Origin: an uncultured bacterium
GTDB taxonomy: Bacteria; Elusimicrobiota; Elusimicrobia; Elusimicrobiales; Elusimicrobiaceae
Reading direction: 5' to 3'
NCBI GenBank assembly: GCA_949291545.1
Contig: CASEWB010000011.1
Coordinates: 62,001-126,000, forward strand
Length of the DNA stretch: 64,000 nt
Under the pieces are notes generated by a model. The model was not told where the DNA came from. It saw only the letters and a list, made by a program, of their open reading frames with translations, and searched no databases. How positions within the stretch are numbered: position 1 is the stretch's first letter; each line of letters begins with the position of its first letter. Below, piece by piece: positions 25,850 to 35,013 of the stretch. Made by a program: the position numbers and the translations under genes.

Positions 25850-27256
25850 ATGAGTACGGTTAAAAAACTGGTTTTCTTTTTGTGGTTATTAGCGGCGGTA
25901 TTGGTAGCGCCGCCGCTGTTGCGCTCGTTCGGCCTCAACCCGAAAGAAATGGTGAAAGATTTGTTTTCGGATACGCCGCGCCCAGATGTAATTGCTCCTG
26001 TGGTGCCTAAACCAGCTGAACCCAAAAAAGAACCGGTACTGGTGCCGGATAACGACGAGCGGGGCCGCGCGCGCGAATTGCGCCCGGATATTTCCGTTCC
26101 GCCGGCCCGCAAGGCAGAACCGGTAAAATCCGTGGAAGATACGGCCGTCTTATCCCCGGACGAGAAAGAATTTAACCAAATGATTGCTGGCTTGGAAAAC
26201 ATCGCCAGTATGGCTTCCACCAAAGCGCCGGAAGATAATATAGACGATTTGCCCGTACAGGCCTACCGCCCGCAGAATTCCGCCCAAAAAGTGCGCTGGC
26301 TGCCGCCGCCGCCCGGGTTTTCCACGGCGGACACGTTTAATTACTTGATTTACCGCGAAAAAAGCCCCGTCACCTCCACCATCAAAACCGTGTTAGACAA
26401 TATCCACGGAAATCTGATGCTGGATTTGACGCCGTTTACCATTGTCATTAAGCCCAATAAAATTTTGGTTATGCTTTTTGGCGAAAAAGACAGTTATATG
26501 AAATACACCAAACGCCCGGCTTGGTCGGGTGCGTCGTCAGACTTACGCTCGGATACGATGTATGTAATTGAAAGCAACAGTTTTTATCCGCTTTCCGTGC
26601 ACGAATTGACGCACTTATATTTTGACGGTTACTTCTTGCCCACTATTTCGCCGTTGTGGCTTTCGGAAGGAATGGCGGTCTATATGCAAATTAATACTAC
26701 TAAGAAAAAACCCAGCTGGGTAGACCGCAGCCTGCGCCGTATTTTAAAGGGAGAATATATCCCGTTTGAAGAAATGACCCAAGCCGAGGACTTAAGCTCC
26801 TATTCCACCCAGCAGGCGGAACTTTGGTACACGCAAGCATACAGCATTGTGGCTTATTTATTAAAAACCCGCACCCGGGACGAATTTTATAAACTGTGCA
26901 ATGAGTTAAAAGCCAAAACGCCGCTTCACCAAGCGCTATATAGGGCCTATGGTATGCCGTTTAACAAAGTAAGCGTGTTGGAAAATGTCTGGCGCCACGA
27001 CTTGCAAAAAGCTTACGAAGATGGCAAAATTTTGCAATCCGCCGCCAAAAAGAAAACGGACACGCAGGCCGTTACTAAACTGGCCTCCTCTGCAACGGCA
27101 ACGGCCCGCCAAACCACCGCCAAAGCGGATAATACGGCAAGCCCTGCTAAAGCGCAAACCAATGCCAAGCCGGCCGCTAAACCAACCCCGCAAAAGACCA
27201 AAATCAATAAGCTGCAACTGGTTCCGACAAATGGCTACAAAGGGGGATTTAACTAA
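25850..27256 (+). CDS. Membrane-anchored gluzincin metallopeptidase (peptidase MA-like)
   Basis: A 468-residue protein with one N-terminal membrane anchor (residues about 6-25), a Pro-rich linker, and a zinc peptidase core: H251-E-L-T-H255 followed by the gluzincin glutamate in WLSEGMAVYMQ (Glu273). Family resemblance is to peptidase MA-like metallohydrolases. The C-terminal 70 residues are Ala/Lys/Thr-rich and low in complexity. It likely faces the periplasm. It lies between rsmG and rsmH inside the wall-synthesis operon with no gap either side, suggesting a role in envelope growth. The substrate is unknown. Confidence 0.85.
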   Translation: MSTVKKLVFFLWLLAAVLVAPPLLRSFGLNPKEMVKDLFSDTPRPDVIAPVVPKPAEPKKEPVLVPDNDERGRARELRPDISVPPARKAEPVKSVEDTAVLSPDEKEFNQMIAGLENIASMASTKAPEDNIDDLPVQAYRPQNSAQKVRWLPPPPGFSTADTFNYLIYREKSPVTSTIKTVLDNIHGNLMLDLTPFTIVIKPNKILVMLFGEKDSYMKYTKRPAWSGASSDLRSDTMYVIESNSFYPLSVHELTHLYFDGYFLPTISPLWLSEGMAVYMQINTTKKKPSWVDRSLRRILKGEYIPFEEMTQAEDLSSYSTQQAELWYTQAYSIVAYLLKTRTRDEFYKLCNELKAKTPLHQALYRAYGMPFNKVSVLENVWRHDLQKAYEDGKILQSAAKKKTDTQAVTKLASSATATARQTTAKADNTASPAKAQTNAKPAAKPTPQKTKINKLQLVPTNGYKGGFN

Positions 27257-28143
27257 TGAACGAAACTTGGGTACACATTCCGATTATGGCCCCGCAAATA
27301 GCCGATATGCTTTTGACACAGCCCGGAGGGGTATATGTGGACGGCACCTTGGGGTTGGGCGGGCACGCCAAATTCTTTTTAACCCGCTTAAATGCCCAAG
27401 CGCGCATTTTGGGCTTTGATAAAGACGCCGAAGCCTTGCGTATGGCGCAGCAGCGCGTAAATGACCCGCGCTTGACGGTGTTTCACGCCAGTTATACGCA
27501 AGCCCCGCAGGAACTGCAAAAGTTGGGTTTAGAAGGGGCGGACGGCGCCTTGTTTGACCTGGGGTTAAGTTCCTACCAGTTGGATAACCCGGACCGCGGG
27601 TTTAGCATTGTGCACAACGGGCCGCTGGATATGCGCTTTGATCGCGATAATCCGCTGAGCGCGGCGGTTATTGTAAACACTTGGCCTATGGCCGAGCTGG
27701 AGCGGATTTTGAAAGAATACGGCGAGGAGCGCAACGCCACTCCCATTGCGCTGGCCATTATGCAGGCCCGGCGGCAGGGGGAAATAACCACCACCCAGCA
27801 ACTGGCTAAAATTGTGGAAGCCGTTTACGGCGGCCGGCGCGGGAAAACGCACCCGGCCACGCAAACCTTCCAAGCCTTGCGCATTGCGTGCAACCAAGAA
27901 TTGGAGGCCGTACAACAGGCGCTGGACTCGCTGGAAAAGATTGTAAAACCCGGCGGCCGCGCCGCAGTGCTGACGTTCCACTCGCTGGAAGACCGGTTGG
28001 TGAAAAACCGTTTTAAAGAATTGTCCAAATCGGGCGGGTGGCTGCTGGTAAACAAACACGCTTTGGCCCCGCAGTATGACGAAGTCCGCCAGAACCGGCG
28101 GGCCCGCAGCGCCAAACTGCGCGTGATTGGAAGGATTAGCTAA
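27256..28143 (+). CDS. rsmH: 16S rRNA (cytosine1402-N4)-methyltransferase RsmH
   Basis: A 295-residue RsmH (MraW). Signatures: VHIPIMAPQIADML at the N-terminus, the SAM loop YVDGTLGLGGHAKFFL, DLGLSSYQLDNPDRGFS and AVLTFHSLEDRLVKNRF. It is the usual first gene of the dcw (division and cell wall) cluster, but mraZ is not present before it. One-base overlaps (TAATG) join it to the peptidase gene before and ftsL after. Confidence 0.96.
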   Translation: MNETWVHIPIMAPQIADMLLTQPGGVYVDGTLGLGGHAKFFLTRLNAQARILGFDKDAEALRMAQQRVNDPRLTVFHASYTQAPQELQKLGLEGADGALFDLGLSSYQLDNPDRGFSIVHNGPLDMRFDRDNPLSAAVIVNTWPMAELERILKEYGEERNATPIALAIMQARRQGEITTTQQLAKIVEAVYGGRRGKTHPATQTFQALRIACNQELEAVQQALDSLEKIVKPGGRAAVLTFHSLEDRLVKNRFKELSKSGGWLLVNKHALAPQYDEVRQNRRARSAKLRVIGRIS

Positions 28144-28400
28144 TGAAACTTTTTGGAATTGTTTTTGTAATTGCTTTATTTGGGTTTGGGGTGGTAATGA
28201 TGCGTATCGAAATCAACCGTTCGGGCCGCACCATTAGCCAGCTGCAGAACGAAGTGGAAATTAAAGAAGCCCGCAACCAATACCTGCAGTTGGAAATTTC
28301 CCGCTTATCCAGCCCGGAAAACATCACCCGCCTGACACAGGAAAAATTAGGTATGGTGCCGGCTAAGCCGCACGAAATTGTGGTACTGGAAGAAAATTAA
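28143..28400 (+). CDS. ftsL: Cell division protein FtsL-like
   Basis: An 85-residue bitopic protein: a membrane helix at residues 3-20 (LFGIVFVIALFGFGVVMM), then a periplasmic coiled coil (ISQLQNEVEIKEARNQYLQL) ending in SRLSSPENITRLTQEKLGM. This layout and its place between rsmH and ftsI define FtsL. It would pair with FtsB in the division complex. It overlaps rsmH by one base; ftsI starts two bases after its stop. Confidence 0.88.
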   Translation: MKLFGIVFVIALFGFGVVMMRIEINRSGRTISQLQNEVEIKEARNQYLQLEISRLSSPENITRLTQEKLGMVPAKPHEIVVLEEN

Positions 28401-28401
28401 T

Positions 28402-30099
28402 ATGTTTAGAAAACCGGCTAACTCTCCTTTTGTGTTTAACGTCAAAAGCCGTATGCGCGTGGCGGGAATGGTTATTTTGCTGGCGCCGCTGGTTATTTTT
28501 GGACGATTGTTCTATATGCAGACGTTTTTGTACGAAGAGTTTTCCTCCAAAGCCGAGCGCGCTATCTACAATTATTTAGCCGAAGACCGCCTGCGCGGAA
28601 AAATTTTGGACGTAAATGGGCGCGAATTGGCGGAGTCCGTCCGCACCCATTCTTGCGGCATTAACAAGCGTTATGTGCAAAATAAAAGCAAGACGGTGGC
28701 GTTTCTGTCCGAGACATTGGAAATGCCCAAAAAGCAAATTTTGGATAAATGGAACCGCTCGTCCAATTTCTTTTTTATTGCCAAAAAAATTAAACCGGAT
28801 AAATACATCAAAATTTCCCAAATTCTGCGTACCCGGCTGGGGCAAGGACTGGAACTAACCCCGGAATACGAACGTATCCACCCGTATGGCAACAGCGCGC
28901 TGGATTTAATTGGAGCGTCGAACTCCAAAAATTACGGGCTTTCGGGCATTGAGCAAATGTACAACCGCGAGCTTAGCCAGGATATCAGCAAAAAACGCGC
29001 CAAACGCGCCCGCCGCGGCGAAATTATTTACGACCGCAAACTAAAAGAAGAACTGTCGGTGGCAAATGTGTATTTGACCATTGACGCCGTGGCCCAATTT
29101 TATGCCGAAAACGCCTTAAAAAAAGCGGTGGAAGACGTCGGCGGGGTGGAACACGCTATTGCGCTGGTGCAAGAAACTAAAACGGGCAAAATTTTGGCGG
29201 CCGCTTCTTACCCGGTTAAAGACGGGCAGTCTTTGGCTTTCCAGTTTACTTACGAGCCTGGGTCTACGTTTAAAACGATTGCCGTCTCGTCGGCGCTGGA
29301 CGCAGGGGTAGTGCGCGTGACGGATAGTATTGATATGTCCGGCCGCAAGTGGGAAATCGCCCGCGGCGTAGTGGTGCACGACAACCAGCATAAAAAAGAT
29401 TTTCTGTCCATTCCCGAAATTATGCAGTTGTCTTCCAACATTGGGGCGGGGAAAATTGCCCTGGAGTTAGGGGCTAAAAATTTGTTTTATTACATCAAGG
29501 CTTTTGGTTTTGGAACCAAGACCGATATCAATTTTAACGGCGAATCCAAAGGCAATGTGCCCCCATACAGCAAATGGACCAAAGTGGATACCGCTACCAA
29601 AGGGTATGGGTATGGGATAGCCGTAACCCCCATCCAGCTGATTAACGCCTATTCGGCCGTAGCAAACGGAGGGGTGCTGATGCAGCCGCATATTGTGGAC
29701 CGCATTGAATACGCGGGCGGAAAGGTGGAAAAGAAATCCAAGCCTGTTAAAATCCGCCGCGTGTTGCGGAAGGAAACTTCCGATACTATGAAAAAAGTCC
29801 TCCAAAGCGTGGTAGAGACAGGCTCCGGCAAGCGGGCGCGTATTACGGGGTATCAAGTAGCCGGCAAAACCGGCACAGCCGAAAAACTGAGCAAAGAAGG
29901 CGGCTATGCCAAACGCAGCCATGTGGCTTCTTTCTGCGGTTTTGCGCCCGTGTCCGACCCGCAATTTACCGTCCTGGTAGTGCTGGATAACCCAGCCAAA
30001 TACACCTTTGGCGGCACGGCCGCAGCGCCGGTGTTTAAAGAAATTATGGAACGTATGCTGGCTATGAAAGGTGTGGCGCCAGACCAGTTGGACTTTTAA
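28402..30099 (+). CDS. ftsI: Division-specific transpeptidase FtsI (PBP3)
   Basis: Class B penicillin-binding protein of 565 residues that cross-links septal peptidoglycan. It has an N-terminal membrane helix (MVILLAPLVIFGRLFYM), a dimerisation domain (RGKILDVNGRELAESV), and the transpeptidase with SxxK (Ser288-Thr-Phe-Lys291), SxN (Ser344-Ser-Asn346) and KTGT (489-492). No PASTA domain follows. The ATG at 28402 is chosen over an alternative start at 28378 that would overlap ftsL. It works with the SEDS protein FtsW, encoded further down the operon. Confidence 0.95.
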   Translation: MFRKPANSPFVFNVKSRMRVAGMVILLAPLVIFGRLFYMQTFLYEEFSSKAERAIYNYLAEDRLRGKILDVNGRELAESVRTHSCGINKRYVQNKSKTVAFLSETLEMPKKQILDKWNRSSNFFFIAKKIKPDKYIKISQILRTRLGQGLELTPEYERIHPYGNSALDLIGASNSKNYGLSGIEQMYNRELSQDISKKRAKRARRGEIIYDRKLKEELSVANVYLTIDAVAQFYAENALKKAVEDVGGVEHAIALVQETKTGKILAAASYPVKDGQSLAFQFTYEPGSTFKTIAVSSALDAGVVRVTDSIDMSGRKWEIARGVVVHDNQHKKDFLSIPEIMQLSSNIGAGKIALELGAKNLFYYIKAFGFGTKTDINFNGESKGNVPPYSKWTKVDTATKGYGYGIAVTPIQLINAYSAVANGGVLMQPHIVDRIEYAGGKVEKKSKPVKIRRVLRKETSDTMKKVLQSVVETGSGKRARITGYQVAGKTGTAEKLSKEGGYAKRSHVASFCGFAPVSDPQFTVLVVLDNPAKYTFGGTAAAPVFKEIMERMLAMKGVAPDQLDF

Positions 30100-30129
30100 C
30101 AACCGATTTGATTTTTGTAAGGAGTATGT

Positions 30130-31473
30130 ATGAAACTTGACTTAACCATCAGCAAAATAGCGAAAATTACCGGCGCGGAAGTAGTTTCCGCCGCTCCCCA
30201 AACAAAAGTAACTTCTTTTGTAACGGATTCCCGCGTAATCCGCCCCGGCGATGCGTTTATTGCGCTTAAAGGCAAAAACCACGATGCCCGCCAGTTTATC
30301 CCGGACGTACTGAAAAAGGGTGCCTCTGTGGTGCTGGCAGAAAAAGGATTTGAACTTCCCAAAAAGACCACCGCCTCTTTTCTGCTGGTGGAAGACTCTT
30401 TAAAAGCGCTGCAGGCATTGGCCAAATATCACCGTGTAAACAGCACCTTAAAAGTGGCAGCCATTACCGGTTCCAACGGCAAAAGCACCACCAAACAAAT
30501 GTTGCGTGCCATTTGCGAAACCGCCGGCGAAACCATCGCCAATATGGGCAATTTTAACAACCAGTTTGGGGTTCCGTTTTCCTTACTGGAAATCCAACCT
30601 AAACATAAATACGGTATTTTCGAATTGGGCGCCTCCCACCCGGGCGATATCGAAGAAACCGCTTCCTTGGCGGTGCCGGACGTAGCCGTAATTACCAATG
30701 TTTCGGCCGCTCATTTGGAATTTTTCCACGATTTGGAAACCGTTTACAAAACCAAAACCGAAATTGCCAAATGTTTAAATTTTGGCGGAACGCTGGTGTA
30801 TAATGCCGACGACGCTATGCTCTGCCGCTTGAATACCGATTTTAAAGGCAAGCGCATTTCGTTTGGTTTCCAGCCGGGAGCGGATTTGCAAATTTTGGAA
30901 ACGGAAAAATTTTCGTTTACTTATAAAGGCGAAGCGTATATGCTGGACCTGAAGCTGGAACACCACGACAAATTAAACGCCGCGGCCGCGGCGGCTGCCG
31001 CCATTGCGCTGGGGCTGTATATGGACAATGTAAAAAAAGGCCTCTTAAACTATACGCCTATGCCTATGCGCTTGGAACGCCTGCACCAAAAAGGCGTGGA
31101 GTTTATTTTGGATTGCTATAATGCCAACCCCGCCAGTATGCAAAACGCGTTGGAAATTTTAGGACGCGAAATTTCCAAGCCGCGCATAGCCGTACTGGGT
31201 GATATGAAAGAACTGGGGGAAACCTCCAAAGAATACCACCGCCTGGTGGCGCGCCAAGTGCTGGATAATGGCGTGGAATATGCCTTTTTGGCCGGCCCGG
31301 AAATGAAGTATGCCTACGAAAAACTAAAGAATGCCCCCGGTGTAAAAGCCTTTTACGCGGCTACCCCGGCCGGCTGGACCAAAGAACTCTCCGCAGCGCT
31401 TAAAAAGGGCGGCACTTGTTTGGTCAAGGCCTCTCGGTCTATGAATTTTGAAAACATACTCAAGGAGATTTAA
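30130..31473 (+). CDS. murF: UDP-N-acetylmuramoyl-tripeptide--D-alanyl-D-alanine ligase
   Basis: MurF adds D-Ala-D-Ala to the UDP-MurNAc tripeptide. It has 447 residues with the Mur ligase N-domain (TDSRVIRPGDAFIALKG), ATP loop ITGSNGKSTTKQML, ELGASHPGDIEETA and the C-terminal DCYNANPASMQNAL. In most dcw clusters murE comes between ftsI and murF; it is absent here. TAAGGAG lies upstream of the ATG. Confidence 0.95.
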   Translation: MKLDLTISKIAKITGAEVVSAAPQTKVTSFVTDSRVIRPGDAFIALKGKNHDARQFIPDVLKKGASVVLAEKGFELPKKTTASFLLVEDSLKALQALAKYHRVNSTLKVAAITGSNGKSTTKQMLRAICETAGETIANMGNFNNQFGVPFSLLEIQPKHKYGIFELGASHPGDIEETASLAVPDVAVITNVSAAHLEFFHDLETVYKTKTEIAKCLNFGGTLVYNADDAMLCRLNTDFKGKRISFGFQPGADLQILETEKFSFTYKGEAYMLDLKLEHHDKLNAAAAAAAAIALGLYMDNVKKGLLNYTPMPMRLERLHQKGVEFILDCYNANPASMQNALEILGREISKPRIAVLGDMKELGETSKEYHRLVARQVLDNGVEYAFLAGPEMKYAYEKLKNAPGVKAFYAATPAGWTKELSAALKKGGTCLVKASRSMNFENILKEI

Positions 31474-31478
31474 CCCCC

Positions 31479-32564
31479 ATGTTATACTACCTCTCGTTGT
31501 TTACGGATAATTTTAGTTTCCTAAACATCTTTAGCTACATTACTTTCCGCACGGGCGCGGCGATTGTAACGTCGTTTTTGCTTACGTTGCTGATAGGCCC
31601 GAAAGTGGTGGCTAAGCTGCGTTCGTACAAAATTCAGCAAATCGAACGCGAATACGGCCCGGCGTCGCACCTATCCAAAAGCGGTACGCCGACGATGGGA
31701 GGATTGCTGATTTTTGTCAGCTTGGTAGTGAGCGTGTTGTTATGGGCGCGGCTGGAGAGCAATTATATTTGGTTGCTTTTGTTTACCACGCTTACGCTGG
31801 GTATTGCCGGCGTGATGGACGATTACACCAAGCTGGTTAAAAAGAACCCGGAAGGTATGAAGTCTTCCATCAAATTGGCCATTCAGCTTTTTACGGCTAT
31901 TGTGGTGGTGGGGTATTTGGCTATGAACCCGCCCAATGGGGAGTATGCCACCTCGCTGATTATCCCGTATATGAGCAAAATGTTTATTGATTTGTCGGTA
32001 TTCTATTTTGCCTTTGCAATGTTGGTGATTGTGGGCTCCTCCAATGCCACGAACTTGACGGACGGTTTGGACGGCCTGGCCAGCGGGTGTATGGTATTTA
32101 CGGCGGCCACTTATGCTATTGTGGCGTATTTAGCGGGGAATATTCATTTTGCCGATTACTTAAAAATTATCTATGTCCCGGGAGCGGGGGAAATTACCGT
32201 GTTTATGGGCGCGTTGATCGGGGCGTGCGCCGGGTTCTTGTGGTTTAACGCCTATCCAGCCCAAGTATTTATGGGGGATACGAGCTCGCTGTTTTTGGGC
32301 GGTGTAATTGGCACGGCGGCCCTGTGTGTTAAGCAGGAGCTTTTGTTGCCGATTGCCGGCGGTATTTTTGTGTTGGAAACCGTATCGGTTATGTTGCAAA
32401 TGGGGTATTTCAAGCTCACCCACGGCAAGCGGCTTTTTAAAATGACGCCCATTCACCACCATTTTGAACTCTTGGGCGTGCCGGAGCCGAAAGTTATCGT
32501 ACGGTTTTGGATTGTGGGAGCCATGCTGATGCTGTTGGCGTTGGCGTCTTTAAAAATCAGGTAA
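31479..32564 (+). CDS. mraY: Phospho-N-acetylmuramoyl-pentapeptide transferase MraY
   Basis: An integral membrane enzyme of 361 residues with about ten helices. It transfers phospho-MurNAc-pentapeptide to undecaprenyl phosphate, making lipid I. Signatures: SKSGTPTMGGLLIF, GVMDDYTKLVKK (the Asp pair), NATNLTDGLDGLASG and TPIHHHFELLG. It lies five nt after murF and three nt before ftsW. The murD gene often found next is missing. Confidence 0.96.
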   Translation: MLYYLSLFTDNFSFLNIFSYITFRTGAAIVTSFLLTLLIGPKVVAKLRSYKIQQIEREYGPASHLSKSGTPTMGGLLIFVSLVVSVLLWARLESNYIWLLLFTTLTLGIAGVMDDYTKLVKKNPEGMKSSIKLAIQLFTAIVVVGYLAMNPPNGEYATSLIIPYMSKMFIDLSVFYFAFAMLVIVGSSNATNLTDGLDGLASGCMVFTAATYAIVAYLAGNIHFADYLKIIYVPGAGEITVFMGALIGACAGFLWFNAYPAQVFMGDTSSLFLGGVIGTAALCVKQELLLPIAGGIFVLETVSVMLQMGYFKLTHGKRLFKMTPIHHHFELLGVPEPKVIVRFWIVGAMLMLLALASLKIR

Positions 32565-32567
32565 TTT

Positions 32568-33806
32568 ATGGTTAAGTTGTTTAACAAAGCACCAAAGCGG
32601 CGCAATAATTTTATCAAACGAACGCCGGCCCTGTATAAGGACCGCAGCGCCGCGTTTATGCCGCAACACCGCCGAAAAGACGACTGGAAACCCCTGCGCT
32701 TGGATAAAAGGCTGGCTTTTATTACCTTTGCGTTTGTATTGTTTGGGTTGTTGTTCACCTATTCTTCCAGTGCGTTTGACTCCACTGCCTTTTTTAAACG
32801 CCAGCTTTTGTTTGATGTAATGGGCGTGGCGGCGGCGTTGTTTTTGTCCCAAACCTACGATAAACTGCAACGGCTGAAAATATTTTCTCCTATGAACTTG
32901 ATGTACGCCACCTGGGTGTTGCTGGTGATTGTATTGTTTACGCGGGAACAGGCCAATGTGCACCGCTGGATTGATTTTGGCTTTTTTAAACTGCAGCCTT
33001 CGGAAATTGCCAAAGTAACGCTGGTGATTTATGTAGCACACTATTTGGACAGTGTTTCCGGCCGGCTGGCCAAAAACTGGAAGTTGCTCATTAAACCGAT
33101 GGCGGTAGCCGGTATTACGCTGGCGCTGATCTTGGCCGAAAAAGACATCGGTACCCCTACCTTAATGGGGGCCGTGTTTGTATTTATGCTGTTGGTGGCC
33201 GGAGCCAAGTGGATACACCTGGCGGTGCCGGCAATAGCCGTTTCGCCCATTATTGTGCACCAGCTTTTGTTTGTAGCCTATCGGCGGGAGCGGTTGTTCT
33301 CGTTTCTGAACCCGTTTGCTAAAGCGGGCACCAGCGGCTACCAGTTGGTACAGTCTTTTTTGGCCATTGGCTCGGGCGGCTGGTTCGGCAAAGGCTTGGG
33401 CAACAGCGAGCTAAAACTGGAATACTTGCCGGCGGCACATACGGACTTTATTTTTTCCATTATGTGCGAAGAATTAGGCCTTTTGCGGGTAGTGGTGATT
33501 TTGGCCTTTTTCTGTTGGCTGTTAGTGCGTGGCATTAGTTTGGCGCGCGTAGCCAAAACGACGTTTCACAGCCTGGTTATATTTGGGCTGACTATTACCA
33601 TTTGTATGCAGGCGTTTTTTAATATGGCTATGGCCGTAGGGTTGCTGCCCACTAAAGGGATTGCCTTGCCGTTCTTTTCGTATGGCGGGTCCTCGGTTAT
33701 TATGACGTTGGTGATGATGGGCATTATTCTGAACATGGCGGCCGTAGACAACACCCAAAACAACCTGCGTGAAGACATTACAAATTACAAAAATAGGAAT
33801 AAATAA
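32568..33806 (+). CDS. ftsW: SEDS-family peptidoglycan polymerase FtsW
   Basis: A 412-residue SEDS glycosyltransferase with about ten membrane helices; it polymerises lipid II at the septum with FtsI. Signatures: VHRWIDFGFFKLQPSEIAKV, YRRERLFSFLNPF, GYQLVQSFLAIGSGG and FFSYGGSSVIMTLVMMGI. A basic cytoplasmic N-tail of about 45 residues (FNKAPKRRNNFIKR) comes before the first helix. It is followed four nt later by murG. Confidence 0.95.
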   Translation: MVKLFNKAPKRRNNFIKRTPALYKDRSAAFMPQHRRKDDWKPLRLDKRLAFITFAFVLFGLLFTYSSSAFDSTAFFKRQLLFDVMGVAAALFLSQTYDKLQRLKIFSPMNLMYATWVLLVIVLFTREQANVHRWIDFGFFKLQPSEIAKVTLVIYVAHYLDSVSGRLAKNWKLLIKPMAVAGITLALILAEKDIGTPTLMGAVFVFMLLVAGAKWIHLAVPAIAVSPIIVHQLLFVAYRRERLFSFLNPFAKAGTSGYQLVQSFLAIGSGGWFGKGLGNSELKLEYLPAAHTDFIFSIMCEELGLLRVVVILAFFCWLLVRGISLARVAKTTFHSLVIFGLTITICMQAFFNMAMAVGLLPTKGIALPFFSYGGSSVIMTLVMMGIILNMAAVDNTQNNLREDITNYKNRNK

Positions 33807-33810
33807 CTTT

Positions 33811-34899
33811 ATGAACAGACGCTTCTTAATCGCTTCCGGGGGAACCGGAGGACATTTCTACCCTGGGTTGGCTTTAGGCAAAGAACTCCGCCGCCAGGGA
33901 TTGGCCGTATTGTTTATTGTGCGGAAAAACGACCCCGCGGCCCAAGTATTGGAAACGCATAAACTGCGCTACCGGGAAATTGATTTTATGGGGTTGCCGC
34001 GTTCCATTAATCCCTTGCGCCATTTGCGTTTTGTGGGGAAGTTTTTTAAATCCCTGCGGGAAACCCGCCGTATCATTAAAGAATTCCGCCCGGACGCAGC
34101 TATCGGAACGGGGGGATATATTTCGTTCCCGCTGGTGTTTATGGCCCATTTTTGCGGGATTAAAACCGCCGTGCACGATTCCAATGCCCGGCTGGGGCTG
34201 GCCAATAAAATTTGCGGCCATTTTGCCGATTTGTTCATGCTGGGCTTGCCTATTAATAAACGCTTGAAAAACGCCGTCTTGACAAGCACTCCCATTCGCC
34301 GGGAATTTGCCGATATGCCCGATAAAGCCGCCGTTTTGGAAGGTTTAGGGCTGGACCCCGCCAAACGCACGGCGCTTATTTTTGGCGGCAGCCAAGGGGC
34401 CAAGGGCCTAAACGGCGCGTGTGCGGAAATTGTGGCTAAGCTTTCCAAACGTTCCGCTAACTGGCAGTTTATTCATATCACCGGAGAACGCTGGTTTGGC
34501 GTCATTCGGGAAAGTTATGCCGGCTTACACAATGTAGCGGTGTTGCCGTATTCGCACGAAATTTACGCATTAATGCGCGTGGCGGATTTGGCAGTTTGCC
34601 GCAGCGGCGCCAGCACCTTGGCGGAGCTGATGTATTGCCGTTTGCCTGCTATTTTGGTGCCGTTCCCGCACGCGGCGGCGGACCACCAGTACTATAACGC
34701 CAAAATCTTGGCGGACGCCGGCTGCGCACGGGTGATAAGAGAAGACAAAAATTTGAAAGATAACTTGTGGCGAGTGTTTACACGCCTGACAGGCCGCAAC
34801 CGGGAATTGTTTGCTATGCGCGGCGCCTATAAACGGCTGCGAATTCCAAACCCAATGACGGCCGCCAAGGCAATTGTCAAACGTTTGCGCAATTTATAA
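33811..34899 (+). CDS. murG: UDP-GlcNAc--lipid I N-acetylglucosaminyltransferase MurG
   Basis: MurG makes lipid II from lipid I at the inner membrane face. It has 362 residues from the ATG at 33811 (an earlier in-frame GTG at 33769 lies inside ftsW). Signatures: IASGGTGGHFYPGLALG, GTGGYISFPLVFMA, FGGSQGAKGLN, CRSGASTLAEL and PFPHAAADHQYYNA. Last gene of the mnmE operon: a UUCG terminator follows, with no murC, murB, ddl or ftsQAZ. Confidence 0.96.
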   Translation: MNRRFLIASGGTGGHFYPGLALGKELRRQGLAVLFIVRKNDPAAQVLETHKLRYREIDFMGLPRSINPLRHLRFVGKFFKSLRETRRIIKEFRPDAAIGTGGYISFPLVFMAHFCGIKTAVHDSNARLGLANKICGHFADLFMLGLPINKRLKNAVLTSTPIRREFADMPDKAAVLEGLGLDPAKRTALIFGGSQGAKGLNGACAEIVAKLSKRSANWQFIHITGERWFGVIRESYAGLHNVAVLPYSHEIYALMRVADLAVCRSGASTLAELMYCRLPAILVPFPHAAADHQYYNAKILADAGCARVIREDKNLKDNLWRVFTRLTGRNRELFAMRGAYKRLRIPNPMTAAKAIVKRLRNL

Positions 34900-34910
34900 C
34901 GGTTTGTGTT

Positions 34911-34937
34911 TCCTCCGCTTCGGCGGAGGATTTTTTT
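34911..34937 (+). terminator. UUCG terminator of the mnmE-murG operon
   Basis: TCCTCCGC-TTCG-GCGGAGGA followed by T7. Confidence 0.94.
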
Positions 34938-34972
34938 GTCGGGTATGTAAAATCAAATGTCTTACCCCAATA

Positions 34973-35001
34973 AAAAACCCCGGCTAAAAGCCGGGGTTTT
35001 T
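34973..35001 (-). terminator. Terminator of the pilin gene
   Basis: AAAAACCCCGGC / GCCGGGGTTTTT stem with a TAAAA-type loop and a T run on the minus strand. Confidence 0.9.
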
Positions 35002-35013
35002 AAAACCGACGGA

